A stretch of DNA of 35,957 bases. It comes from an uncultured Lachnospiraceae bacterium (GTDB lineage: Bacteria > Bacillota > Clostridia > Lachnospirales > Lachnospiraceae). Under the pieces are notes generated by a model, which had not been told where the DNA came from, did no database searches, and saw only the letters and a program-made list of their open reading frames with translations. The stretch is taken from NCBI GenBank assembly GCA_947626915.1, contig CANQUA010000034.1, positions 1-35,957 on the forward strand, written 5' to 3'. The position numbers and the translations under genes were made by a program. Shown here piece by piece: positions 25,843 to 33,319 of the stretch (the first letter of the stretch is position 1; each line of letters opens with the position of its first letter).

Positions 25843-25871
25843 TTGCGCTTTCCGGCAGGAACCGTTACAAT
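25843..25871 (+). promoter_or_regulatory. Candidate promoter of the PAP2 gene
   Basis: TTGCGC, a 17-bp spacer and TACAAT precede the PAP2 start codon by about 53 bp. Confidence 0.45.
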
Positions 25872-25924
25872 AGAACCGGAACCTACTACGCCTGCATCAA
25901 CCGCTCCGGGAGGAACCTGCCGCC

Positions 25925-26548
25925 ATGACATTCCGACATAACGATACCGCCCCCGCATCCATTCTTCGCCCCGCCGCGGCGATCCTTCTGGTCAACACGA
26001 TCGTTTACAACGGTTCGCGGCTTGTGACCGGGGAGCTCGCGCACCACGATCTTACAACGGCGGCAGACCGGCTCATCCCGCTCCTGCCCTGGACCGTCAC
26101 GATCTATTTCGGCGCGTTCCTGTTCTGGGCCGTCAATTATATCATCGCGCTCCGCCGGGACCGGCTCACGGTCCGCCGCTTCGTCTGCGCGGAAATTTCG
26201 GCCAAGCTGGTCTGCCTGCTGCTCTTTATCGCCGTGCCGACCACCAACATCCGCCCGGAGATCACCGGCGGCTCGGTCTTCGATTCGCTGATGCGCTTCC
26301 TCTATCAGATCGACTCCGCCGATAACCTGCTGCCCTCGATCCACTGCCTGGTCAGCTGGTTCTGCTTTATCGCCGTTCGGAAAAATCCGGCGATGCCCGG
26401 CTGGTATAAGGCGGCGTCGCTGGTCTGCGCGCTTTCGATCTGCCTGTCCACCCTCACCACCAAACAACATGTAATCGCCGACGTTTTCAGCGGCGTCGCC
26501 ATCGCCGAACTCTGCTGGCAGATGAGCAGACGGCTGGTGCAGAAATAA
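25925..26548 (+). CDS. PAP2 superfamily phosphatase, membrane-bound
   Basis: The 207-residue product has five or six hydrophobic segments. It has the PAP2 core motifs NLLPSIHCLVSW (motif 2 with catalytic His) and STLTTKQHVIADVFSG (motif 3 with the nucleophile His and Asp). The first motif is reduced to VPTTNIRPE, as in several Gram-positive relatives. Such enzymes dephosphorylate membrane lipids such as phosphatidic acid or undecaprenyl pyrophosphate on the outer face. The ATG at 25925 has GGGAGG eleven bases upstream, longer than ideal. It is one of four intact plus-strand genes in the window and ends at a clear terminator, convergent with the histidine kinase. Close to the phospholipid operon, so a role in envelope lipid turnover is plausible. 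Confidence 0.88.
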   Translation: MTFRHNDTAPASILRPAAAILLVNTIVYNGSRLVTGELAHHDLTTAADRLIPLLPWTVTIYFGAFLFWAVNYIIALRRDRLTVRRFVCAEISAKLVCLLLFIAVPTTNIRPEITGGSVFDSLMRFLYQIDSADNLLPSIHCLVSWFCFIAVRKNPAMPGWYKAASLVCALSICLSTLTTKQHVIADVFSGVAIAELCWQMSRRLVQK

Positions 26549-26612
26549 GCTGTTTCAACCCGGGTGATGAAACGGTTAAAAAATAAAAGGATCCTATATG
26601 GTATTTCCGCAC

Positions 26613-26642
26613 CTCCGCAAGCCGCTGTGCGGAGATTTTTTT
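26613..26642 (+). terminator. Rho-independent terminator of the PAP2 gene
   Basis: CTCCGCA and TGCGGAG form a perfect 7-bp stem with an 8-base loop, followed by A and seven T. The T-run reaches the stop codon of the convergent kinase gene. Confidence 0.85.
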
Positions 26643-27949
26643 CATTTCGCCTTGAAGACGATCGTTGCCGTGAAACAACCGTCCTTCTCTTCCACCTCGC
26701 AGCGCCCGGAAAGACTCTCCATGATCGCGGCGACGCTGCGGATCCCGATTCCGCTGCTGTCGCTTGGGCAGGCGTCCACGGCGATCCGGTTCCGGAAGAT
26801 CAGGGCGAAACTCCCGTCCCCATACTGAAAATCAACCGAAACCGGCCTGCTCCTGTCCGCGTATTTCTGGATATTGGAGGAAATATTATTAAAGATCCGC
26901 GAAATGCTCTCGGGATCCGCCAGAATCTTCCCATCCCGCCATTCAGGTTCCGCTTCCACATCAAATCCCTGGTCGTCCAGATATCCGCAGAAGTCTGAAA
27001 GTTCGTCATAAAACGCATCTCTGACCGTCATCGGTTCGCTGGACGGCACCGCATTTCCTGACGGCACCAGCGCGTAATCCAGCAGATGGTCCGACAGATC
27101 CCGCATATGCTGGACCTTGCGGACAATCTTCTCCAGATACACCTGCCGCTGTTCCTCGCTGAGCCGCCCGCCGTTCTGCAGAATCTCCGAATAGAGCAGC
27201 ACCGACGTGAGCGGCGTCCGCAGATCGTGGGAGATTTCCGTCACCATTCTCTGATTGGTCCTGGACAGGTATTCGGCCTCTGTGATCTGCTTTTTGAACG
27301 ATTTCCGCATGGAATCCAGCCCTTCCGCCAGCTCGGTCAGCTCATCGTTGCCCCGGATCGTGATCCGGTAATCCAGACTGCCGCCTTCCAGAAGCTCGAT
27401 CTCCTGCTTCAGCATCAGGATATAGTGGATCCGCCCCCGCATTCCGTACAGAAACACCGCCAGGAACAGTATAAACGTCAGGCAGATAACGATAATGGTA
27501 GCGATGCTGTATAAGGAATAATCATAGACGCCGGTTATGCTGACGACCATTGTCTTATCCGCGAAGTCGATCTTATACAGGCTGATGGATTCCTCCGCGT
27601 CCAGATCAAATTCCGCCTCCTCTTCCGTCAGCCCTGTGCGTCCGTCCATGTAAACGATCCTGCCGCCGTCGATCAGTTCCAGGCTGCTCTCCTGGTTTTT
27701 CCAGAGCCAGTAATCGATCATCGCGTAATCTCCGGAAACGATCCGGTTCTCCGTCACATATTCCTGGAACTTTTCGGCGCTGGCATCATCCCGCCTGCGG
27801 ATATAATCGGTCCGTTCGAAATAATTATCCAGAATGTATTCCGACAGAGAGGCGGCGGCCAGCAGGAAAATTCCTGATATGGCCGCCGAAACCAGAAGCA
27901 GCATCAAAATTTCCGTGTAGATCGACCGCCGTTTAATCCCTGCTTTCAA
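26642..27949 (-). CDS. HAMP-type sensor histidine kinase of OmpR-class system
   Basis: No ATG fits well in the expected place. I favour TTG 27949, preceded by GGGG, giving 435 residues beginning KAGIKRRSIYTEIL and overlapping the regulator by 17 bp. A frame to 28009 is open but lies entirely within the regulator. Transmembrane segments lie near residues 11-31 and 150-171, flanking a ~115-residue extracellular domain. A HAMP linker, HisKA (EISHDLRTPLTSVL, His near 240) and HATPase with N-box FNNISSNIQKYA and G-box SSGIGIRSV follow. The kinase core looks intact. It forms a two-component system with the overlapping OmpR-type regulator. The signal is unknown; the gene neighbourhood suggests envelope or lipid stress. 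Confidence 0.9.
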   Translation of the reverse strand: MKAGIKRRSIYTEILMLLLVSAAISGIFLLAAASLSEYILDNYFERTDYIRRRDDASAEKFQEYVTENRIVSGDYAMIDYWLWKNQESSLELIDGGRIVYMDGRTGLTEEEAEFDLDAEESISLYKIDFADKTMVVSITGVYDYSLYSIATIIVICLTFILFLAVFLYGMRGRIHYILMLKQEIELLEGGSLDYRITIRGNDELTELAEGLDSMRKSFKKQITEAEYLSRTNQRMVTEISHDLRTPLTSVLLYSEILQNGGRLSEEQRQVYLEKIVRKVQHMRDLSDHLLDYALVPSGNAVPSSEPMTVRDAFYDELSDFCGYLDDQGFDVEAEPEWRDGKILADPESISRIFNNISSNIQKYADRSRPVSVDFQYGDGSFALIFRNRIAVDACPSDSSGIGIRSVAAIMESLSGRCEVEEKDGCFTATIVFKAK

Positions 27950-28640
27950 AACGATACCCCTTTCCCCAGACGGTGCAGATATATTTGGGACAGCGCGGAT
28001 CCGGTTCAATCTTCATCCGCAGTTTTCGGATATGAACCATGACCGTACTGTTGCAGCTGTAGTAAAATGGTTCCTGCCAGACGGACTCGTAAAGATTCTG
28101 CGCGGAAAAGATCTTATTGGGGTAGGTCATCAGAAGCAGCAGGATCTGATACTCTTTCGTTGTAAGCTGCTTCTCGATTCCATTTATGGTCACACTGTTG
28201 AAGGACGTGTTGATCCGAATCCCTCCCCGCTCGATATACAGGCTCCTCGTCTGCGGCGCGTTCTCGTTTTTGCCCATATACACGCTGTAGCGCCGGATCA
28301 GCGCCTTGATCCTGCCCAAAAGCTCCGCATAGGAAAACGGCTTCGTCAGATAATCGTCGCCGCCCGCCATCAGGCCGATGAGCTTGTCCGATTCCCGGGA
28401 CTTGGCGGTCAGGAACAGGATCGGAACATTGGAGCTTTTCCGTATCTTCTCGCAGGTCTGGAGGCCGCTGAGGCCCGGCATCATGATATCCAGAATCACC
28501 AGGTCCGTATCCTCCCGCAGAAGCGCCAGCCCGCTCATGCCGTCCTCCGCCTCCGTCACCGTGTAATTCTCACTCTCCAGGAGAATCCGTATCCCCTCGC
28601 GGATATCCGCGTCGTCTTCTATAATCAATATATTCGCCAT
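27933..28640 (-). CDS. OmpR/PhoB-family response regulator
   Basis: From ATG 28640, after GGAGGG, the product has 235 residues. The receiver has IIEDDAD, phospho-Asp 51 in LVILDIMMPG, and T and K in FLTAKS and YLTKPF. The C-terminal winged-helix domain has LTTKEYQILLLLMTYPNKIFS and the end VHIRKLRMKIEPD...YICTVWGKGYRF, typical of OmpR members. A consensus promoter lies 22 bp upstream. The kinase gene overlaps its 3' end. Tandem TTAA-containing repeats upstream of the phospholipid operon at 30795-30836 are a plausible target (inference). The frame is open upstream to 28709, but that part lacks a ribosome site. Confidence 0.95.
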   Translation of the reverse strand: MANILIIEDDADIREGIRILLESENYTVTEAEDGMSGLALLREDTDLVILDIMMPGLSGLQTCEKIRKSSNVPILFLTAKSRESDKLIGLMAGGDDYLTKPFSYAELLGRIKALIRRYSVYMGKNENAPQTRSLYIERGGIRINTSFNSVTINGIEKQLTTKEYQILLLLMTYPNKIFSAQNLYESVWQEPFYYSCNSTVMVHIRKLRMKIEPDPRCPKYICTVWGKGYRFESRD

Positions 28641-28661
28641 GACTTCCCTCCGTCTGATTTG

Positions 28662-28690
28662 ATTATAATGATTCCCGTTTTTACTGTCAA
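28662..28690 (-). promoter_or_regulatory. Perfect consensus promoter inside the PSD stop codon
   Basis: On the minus strand TTGACA, exactly 17 bp and TATAAT give a full sigma-A consensus. The TGA inside the TTGACA is the stop codon of the upstream phosphatidylserine decarboxylase gene. It should drive strong transcription of the response regulator and kinase. Confidence 0.9.
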
Positions 28691-29511
28691 TGTTCCCGCA
28701 GCGCCACACACCGGCCGCACTTCACAAATCGCTCTTCCCCGTTCCGAAGAACTGCCGCCAGATCGCCGCGCAGCCGGATCCGCCCTTTCCGGAAAATCAG
28801 GATGACCGTGGAACCGCCATACTCGAAATACCCCTTTTCTTCTCCCCGGCAGAACCGCCGTTGCCCGGAATCATTGCAGATCCTCCCTACCAGAAGCGCC
28901 CCCACTTCCATCTGGATCATCGTGCCGAAATGTTCCGTGCGCAGCAGCGCATACTGACGGCTGTTCTGCGCATAGACGGGAAAATGTTCCAGCGCTGCCG
29001 GCCGCACACAATGCAGAACGCCCGGAATAGTTTTCCGGTACAGGACCTCTCCTGCGTCAATGAAATGATACCGGTGATAATCCCCCGGCATGAGCCGGAA
29101 CAAAAGCGCGGTTCCCCCCGCGAAGCTTTCCGCCAGCTTCCGGCTCCCCAGAAGCGACGCCAGCGAATAGACCGTGTGTTTCACCGTAAAACGCCCGTCC
29201 CGGCAGAGCCGCTGCACAGACAGCCGTCCGTCGCAGGGCGCGCAGACATGTTCCGGCTCCGGGTCGAACCGGATATCCCGGCGCCTCCGGGAGAAAAAAG
29301 CGTTAAAGCTGGGGAAACCGCCGTCCGGGCGCTCCACACCGGCCATGGAAATATGGTTCGCTTTCACGAAAGGCATGATGAGTATGCGGGAAAGACGTGA
29401 ATCCAGAAATCCCCCTGCCGCAGCAGACACGGCCGGGTGCACCAGCAGTTTCAGGACCAGCCTGCCGGGAACCGTCCCGTAAAGCAGACGCAGATACCAG
29501 GCCTCCTTCAC
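28687..29511 (-). CDS. psd: Phosphatidylserine decarboxylase
   Basis: From GTG 29511 (AGGAGG upstream) the product has 274 residues. It overlaps the PssA stop by four bases (GTGA), so the two are coupled. It removes CO2 from phosphatidylserine to make phosphatidylethanolamine. The self-cleavage motif appears as YGGST near the C-terminus, where cleavage before Ser creates the pyruvoyl cofactor; GGST stands in place of the more common LGST. Other family elements include FNAFFSRRRR, APCDGRLS and LMPGDYHRYHF. The open frame continues upstream of the GTG within pssA, but without support. Product and position behind pssA make the call firm. Confidence 0.93.
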   Translation of the reverse strand: MKEAWYLRLLYGTVPGRLVLKLLVHPAVSAAAGGFLDSRLSRILIMPFVKANHISMAGVERPDGGFPSFNAFFSRRRRDIRFDPEPEHVCAPCDGRLSVQRLCRDGRFTVKHTVYSLASLLGSRKLAESFAGGTALLFRLMPGDYHRYHFIDAGEVLYRKTIPGVLHCVRPAALEHFPVYAQNSRQYALLRTEHFGTMIQMEVGALLVGRICNDSGQRRFCRGEEKGYFEYGGSTVILIFRKGRIRLRGDLAAVLRNGEERFVKCGRCVALREH

Positions 29512-30149
29512 AACAGGCCGCCTCCTCCCAAAAGCCAGAGCGCCGCCAGCTCCGCGGCCCCCAAAACAATCAGCAGGACTTTGCCCGGCAGCTTCGGCTT
29601 CCGGATTTCTATTTTCAGCAGAAAGCAGACGGAAGTCGCGGCCATGACCAGGGGAAAAAGCCAGGGCGCGCACCGGCCCTGCCTCTCACAGATCACAAAC
29701 ACCAGCGGCAGGATCACCGCGTCGGAGGTGACCGGCAGTCCCTGAAAGCTGTCCCGCTCCCGGTCGGTCAGGTTCTGACGTTCTTCCTCCTGCACATTAA
29801 AAAACGCCAGCCGGATCAGAGCGCACAGAACCAGAAACACCGCTGCCGCCAGCCCCGCGATGCTTTGATGGAGATACTGGTATGTAAAGACCCCCGGCAG
29901 CACGCCGAAGCTGATCAGGTCGCAGAGGGAATCGATCTGAACGCCGAACCGCTTTTCAGAAGCCGTGCGCGCCTTTGTCCGCGCGACAGCCCCGTCGAAC
30001 ATATCGCAAAACCCGGCCAGCAGAAGCAGACGGATACTCTCCAAAAAGCGGCAGTTTACCGCCTGACAGATGCCGCCGACCGCCAGAACCGCTCCGCAGT
30101 ATGTCAGAATCACCGTGTAATCGTAATATCCAAGCAGTCCCTTTTTCAT
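29508..30149 (-). CDS. pssA: CDP-diacylglycerol-serine O-phosphatidyltransferase
   Basis: From ATG 30149 the product has about 213 residues (an ATG at 30155 is also possible; GAGGGGG precedes both). The CDP-alcohol phosphotransferase signature is complete: DMFDGAVARTKAR followed by EKRFGVQIDSLCDLISFG, with the catalytic aspartates conserved. The 11-residue interval between AR and G is the clostridial form. Six or so hydrophobic helices surround it. The enzyme joins serine to CDP-diacylglycerol in the membrane. Its product is the substrate of the next gene, psd. The VTT-family gene ends 11 bp upstream, so all three are one operon. Confidence 0.95.
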   Translation of the reverse strand: MKKGLLGYYDYTVILTYCGAVLAVGGICQAVNCRFLESIRLLLLAGFCDMFDGAVARTKARTASEKRFGVQIDSLCDLISFGVLPGVFTYQYLHQSIAGLAAAVFLVLCALIRLAFFNVQEEERQNLTDRERDSFQGLPVTSDAVILPLVFVICERQGRCAPWLFPLVMAATSVCFLLKIEIRKPKLPGKVLLIVLGAAELAALWLLGGGGLL

Positions 30150-30160
30150 CCCCATCCCCC

Positions 30161-30730
30161 TCAAACCAGTCCAAACAGCAGGCAATAGGCAAGTATGCAC
30201 CAGGGCTTGCCCAGCAGAATGATCCGTATAAACCGTTTCGCATCCATACGGATGAGCCCCGAAAAATAGCACAGAAAATCATCCGGAAACAGCGGCAGGA
30301 GCGTAGCCACGAACAAAAACGCGCCGTAAGACCGGCAGCGCGCCGCCCGCTCCGACCAGATCCGATACTGTTTCTCGGAAAAAAGCATCCGGATGATCCT
30401 GGTCCCATATTTCTTTGCAAGATAATACGCAATGATCGAACCCAGGCAGATGCCGGCATAATTGCAGACAAACCCCACTGCCGGGCCGAACAGAACCGAA
30501 CCGACCGCGCAGCCCAAAAGTCCCGGAAGCACCGGCACTACCACCTGCAGGGCCTGCACGCCGGTCAGAACCAGCGGGGCATATACGCCAAAACGGAGCA
30601 TATAGGCCTGCAGTTCCTCTACCGAGCGGATCTTCTGCGCAAAAATAATTTTCAAACCCATGGCGGCTGCAATCAGCAAAAGCAATACGGCGGCGGCCGT
30701 TACACGCCGGCGGAAAGCGGAGGAATCCAT
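30161..30730 (-). CDS. TVP38/TMEM64 (VTT/DedA-like) membrane protein
   Basis: From ATG 30730, with GAGGTG six bases upstream, the product has 189 residues. It carries the VTT domain: VVVPVLPGLLGCAVGSVLFGPAVGF and a YLAKKYGTRIIR segment, followed by FVATLLPLFPDDFLCYFSGL, typical of the TVP38/TMEM64 branch. About five or six membrane segments are visible, including re-entrant-like Gly/Pro-rich parts. Related DedA and VTT proteins act in lipid scrambling or flipping. As first gene ahead of pssA and psd, a role in moving the new phospholipids between leaflets is an attractive inference. A GTG at 30739 is an alternative start. Confidence 0.9.
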   Translation of the reverse strand: MDSSAFRRRVTAAAVLLLLIAAAMGLKIIFAQKIRSVEELQAYMLRFGVYAPLVLTGVQALQVVVPVLPGLLGCAVGSVLFGPAVGFVCNYAGICLGSIIAYYLAKKYGTRIIRMLFSEKQYRIWSERAARCRSYGAFLFVATLLPLFPDDFLCYFSGLIRMDAKRFIRIILLGKPWCILAYCLLFGLV

Positions 30731-30777
30731 GTCCGTCACCTCATCTCCAGTTCATTTCTCAAAGGATCGTGATGGAT

Positions 30778-30836
30778 ATTATACCCCCTGTTTTTAAACT
30801 ATTTATTAACCCGATTCTTAACAAATCTTAAACCGC
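30778..30836 (-). promoter_or_regulatory. Activator-type promoter with tandem TTAA repeats
   Basis: On the minus strand TATAAT at 30783-30778 has no good -35. Just upstream four TTAA-containing half-sites recur at 10, 12 and 12 bp spacing. The best two form an exact TTAAGA direct repeat 10 bp apart (plus strand TCTTAA at 30816-30821 and 30826-30831). This is the layout of OmpR-family activator sites and serves the phospholipid operon. Confidence 0.55.
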
Positions 30837-30970
30837 TGTTGTCATGCAGGAAACGGAGGAACGGACGCAGAAACAGACGGCGCGGAATCCGCCTGCAAGT
30901 ACGCGAAACAGAATAGAATTTTCTGAAAACCTGTGATAGAATATTCCTGAAAGGAAGGAGGGAGGAACCA

Positions 30971-31501
30971 ATGATCTATTTTACAGCGGACCCGCATTTT
31001 TACCATAAAAATATCATCCGCTCCGTCAACCGGCCGTTTGACAGCGAAGAGCAGATGAACCGGACCCTGATCCGCCGTTGGAACGAGCGGGTGTCTTTTG
31101 ACGACGAGATTTATATCCTGGGAGACTTCACGATGAAAGGACCGGAGCTGGCTTCCGCGATCCTGTATGAACTGAAAGGCAGAAAACATCTGATCCGCGG
31201 CAACCACGATCATTTCGTGAACCGCCAAACATTCGAGCGGTCGCTTTTTGCCTCCGTTGAAGACTATCTGGAGATCGAATACGCCAACACCTGGTTCATC
31301 CTCTCCCATTATCCCATGGTGGAATGGAATCACTCTTTCCGCGGAAGCATCATGCTCCACGGCCACCAGCACAACGGTCCCGATTACAACGAACGCTGCC
31401 GCCGGGAGGGGATCCGCCGCTACGACGTAGGAGTGGACGCCAATCAGATGGCTCCCGTCAGTGCGGAAGAGATCATCCGCTTTTTCAGCGTCCCCGCATA
31501 A
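30971..31501 (+). CDS. Calcineurin-like metallophosphoesterase (intact)
   Basis: The 176-residue product keeps all metal-binding motifs: D7-x-H9 in TADPHFYH, G51-D52, G77-N78-H79-D80, a later H in SHYP and the GHQH pair. This is the small stand-alone phosphoesterase type often annotated without substrate; nucleotide or phosphodiester hydrolysis is likely. GGAGGGAGG precedes the ATG. It diverges from the phospholipid operon and has its own promoter region. It is a useful contrast to the degenerate SbcD-like protein in the island, in which the same ligands are replaced. Confidence 0.92.
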   Translation: MIYFTADPHFYHKNIIRSVNRPFDSEEQMNRTLIRRWNERVSFDDEIYILGDFTMKGPELASAILYELKGRKHLIRGNHDHFVNRQTFERSLFASVEDYLEIEYANTWFILSHYPMVEWNHSFRGSIMLHGHQHNGPDYNERCRREGIRRYDVGVDANQMAPVSAEEIIRFFSVPA

Positions 31502-31510
31502 TCCGCGGCC

Positions 31511-31544
31511 GGCGGAAGCGCTCCCGTTCTCAGCCGCTTCCGCC
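31511..31544. terminator. Shared hairpin between convergent genes
   Basis: GGCGGAAGCG and CGCTTCCGCC form a perfect 10-bp stem with a 14-base loop, in the gap between the convergent phosphoesterase and flavodoxin-like genes. Neither side has a long T-run, so termination efficiency is uncertain. Confidence 0.5.
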
Positions 31545-31599
31545 CCCAGATTTCCAGTCGTCCCTTTCTCAGCATAGGCAGGTCCTTTTTCCACATATA

Positions 31600-33075
31600 C
31601 TATACCCGGCCCGCCCGAAGCGCTTTTCCGGGTGCACCGTCGTCCGCCGCCTGACGGCCTGTCTGCCGCGCCGCCTCGTCCAGCACTTTCTTATAAGGAA
31701 GCAGCATCCCCTCGTTCATCTGGTTCCCCATTTTTTTCATCAGCTTCGGAGAAGACACCAGGACTCCCACCAGATACATTTTTAAAACCGTACCCTTTTT
31801 CTTCTGCGGGAAATCGTACTGGCCATGGGCCTTATAGAACCGATGATCCGCTTTCATCATGCCCTGCATCAGATAGATCAGGTCGCGGAAAATCTTCATT
31901 CCGCCCACGCCGTAAAAATTCTGCGGCTCCGCATAACGCCGTCGGAGCGCATAGGCCAGATTCGCCGCCAGATGATCGATCGCCGTGTCGGTATCCGCCT
32001 CATCGGCCGCCACGCCCGCCAGATAATTGCCGCCTACCTGGGCGCGCCCTTCCACGATCATCTGCAGGTTAAATTCTTCACTGTAATTACCGCTGATCAG
32101 ATACCCCATCGGCATCCCCATGGTCACGGTGCGATGACCGTTGCAGAATTGACGGTCGTCATACATTTTAAACACCGGTCCCATGGAATGGTCCTGAATG
32201 GAAAACGCATAGACGATCGCCTGGGCCGTCTGGATATGGCCGCGCAGATATTCGTCGAACCCGTCGGTATACACGCATTTCCCGGAAGCCGCGCAGTGAA
32301 AACACCCCAGACATCCGCCTTTAAAAGGATACTCCCGCAGATTGACCACACGGCTGGCCAAAGGCAGTACCGCCTGAAACCGCGCGATCATGGCCGCAAG
32401 CTGGGCATCCGATTCCGCGCAGTCGGTAACAATCACCACATCGCCGGGTTTTTGGCCGGAACCGCTCCCTCCATCTCCCGGTACAGTCGACGCCCCCGCA
32501 CTCGTCTCCGCAGTTTTTCCCGCCGCATTTCTTCCCCCCGGCACCGTCACCGCCGCATGGACTGCCGGAGACTGCGGCGCCGGCTGCGGCTCACAGATCC
32601 CTCGTTTCACCTGCCAGCATACATGGTCGAAAAACGCCAGCGCCTCTTTCTGTCCTTTCGGCATGGTCAGATCGTCCATATCCGCCGAAAGCCCGCGGAT
32701 GAATTTCATCCCCATATCCTGGCAGTTATCCTGGATATAACGGTGCGCCGTCACATCATAAAAATGCTTCGAAGTCGTGATCTGCGTCGCATATTTGCCC
32801 GCCAGCTCCACGCCGGACTCTTTCAGCAGACGAATAAACCGATGCAGCTGGCTCGGCGCGATAAACGTGTAAACCGGATAGGAAAAGATCAGCAGATCCG
32901 CCCATTTTACGGCTTCCTCCACCTCCGAGAAATCCTTTTCCAGCGCCCGGATACGCTGCCCCGCATGGATCACCCGAAACGAATGCTTCGGCCGTTTTAT
33001 TTCCAGATAAAGCGATGTCTGCAATGTAATACTGTACTTTCCCTTCGGACTTCCGTTCAAGATCAGAATGTTCAT
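31600..33075 (-). CDS. Fused double flavodoxin-like NAD(P)H:FMN oxidoreductase with Fe-S motif
   Basis: The 491-residue product has two flavodoxin-like modules. The first (about 1-165) opens with MNILILNGSPKGKYS, the FMN phosphate loop. A Pro/Ala/Gly-rich linker spans about 166-205. The second (about 206-400) has the iron-sulfur flavoprotein motif CX2CX2CX5C (CLGCFHCAASGKC near 254-266), expected to hold a [4Fe-4S] cluster, then SIQDHSMGPVFKMYDDR. The C-terminal ~90 residues include helical FYKAHGQYDFP and KKMGNQMNEGM segments. Its own phosphate loop in the second module is weak (VIVTDCAESDAQL), so FMN binding there is uncertain. It probably passes electrons between NAD(P)H, FMN and the cluster. 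An extended -10 lies ~100 bp upstream. Confidence 0.82.
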   Translation of the reverse strand: MNILILNGSPKGKYSITLQTSLYLEIKRPKHSFRVIHAGQRIRALEKDFSEVEEAVKWADLLIFSYPVYTFIAPSQLHRFIRLLKESGVELAGKYATQITTSKHFYDVTAHRYIQDNCQDMGMKFIRGLSADMDDLTMPKGQKEALAFFDHVCWQVKRGICEPQPAPQSPAVHAAVTVPGGRNAAGKTAETSAGASTVPGDGGSGSGQKPGDVVIVTDCAESDAQLAAMIARFQAVLPLASRVVNLREYPFKGGCLGCFHCAASGKCVYTDGFDEYLRGHIQTAQAIVYAFSIQDHSMGPVFKMYDDRQFCNGHRTVTMGMPMGYLISGNYSEEFNLQMIVEGRAQVGGNYLAGVAADEADTDTAIDHLAANLAYALRRRYAEPQNFYGVGGMKIFRDLIYLMQGMMKADHRFYKAHGQYDFPQKKKGTVLKMYLVGVLVSSPKLMKKMGNQMNEGMLLPYKKVLDEAARQTGRQAADDGAPGKALRAGRV

Positions 33076-33176
33076 AATGATGCCCTGCCTTTTCGTTGAA
33101 ATTGTTTGCGCCGCCCGGCCGGTCCCGGCAGAAGCTCCGCCCCCGCCGCTCTGCCGCCGGCCTCTGTGCTCTTTTC

Positions 33177-33185
33177 ATTATAGCA
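33177..33185 (-). promoter_or_regulatory. Extended -10 promoter of the flavodoxin-like gene
   Basis: TGC-TATAAT on the minus strand lies about 100 bp before the start codon; the -35 region is poor. Confidence 0.5.
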
Positions 33186-33319
33186 TCCTTTCCCTCCGCC
33201 GTCGAGTCCATTTGAGGAATCCCGCTTTTTCCGCTTCTCCCAAAAATCCGGGATATGCCGACCGACCGCGCGCCGGCGTGAGGGGGAAGTACAGCAAACA
33301 CATACGCTAATTTTTTAAA

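Noticed and set aside
25886-26470. 194-codon minus-strand frame opposite the PAP2 gene
   Set aside because: Low-complexity Asp/Arg-rich translation; the plus strand encodes clear PAP2 motifs with promoter and terminator.
30842-31594. 250-codon minus-strand frame opposite the metallophosphoesterase
   Set aside because: The plus-strand frame carries all phosphoesterase motifs and a strong ribosome site; this is its antisense shadow.
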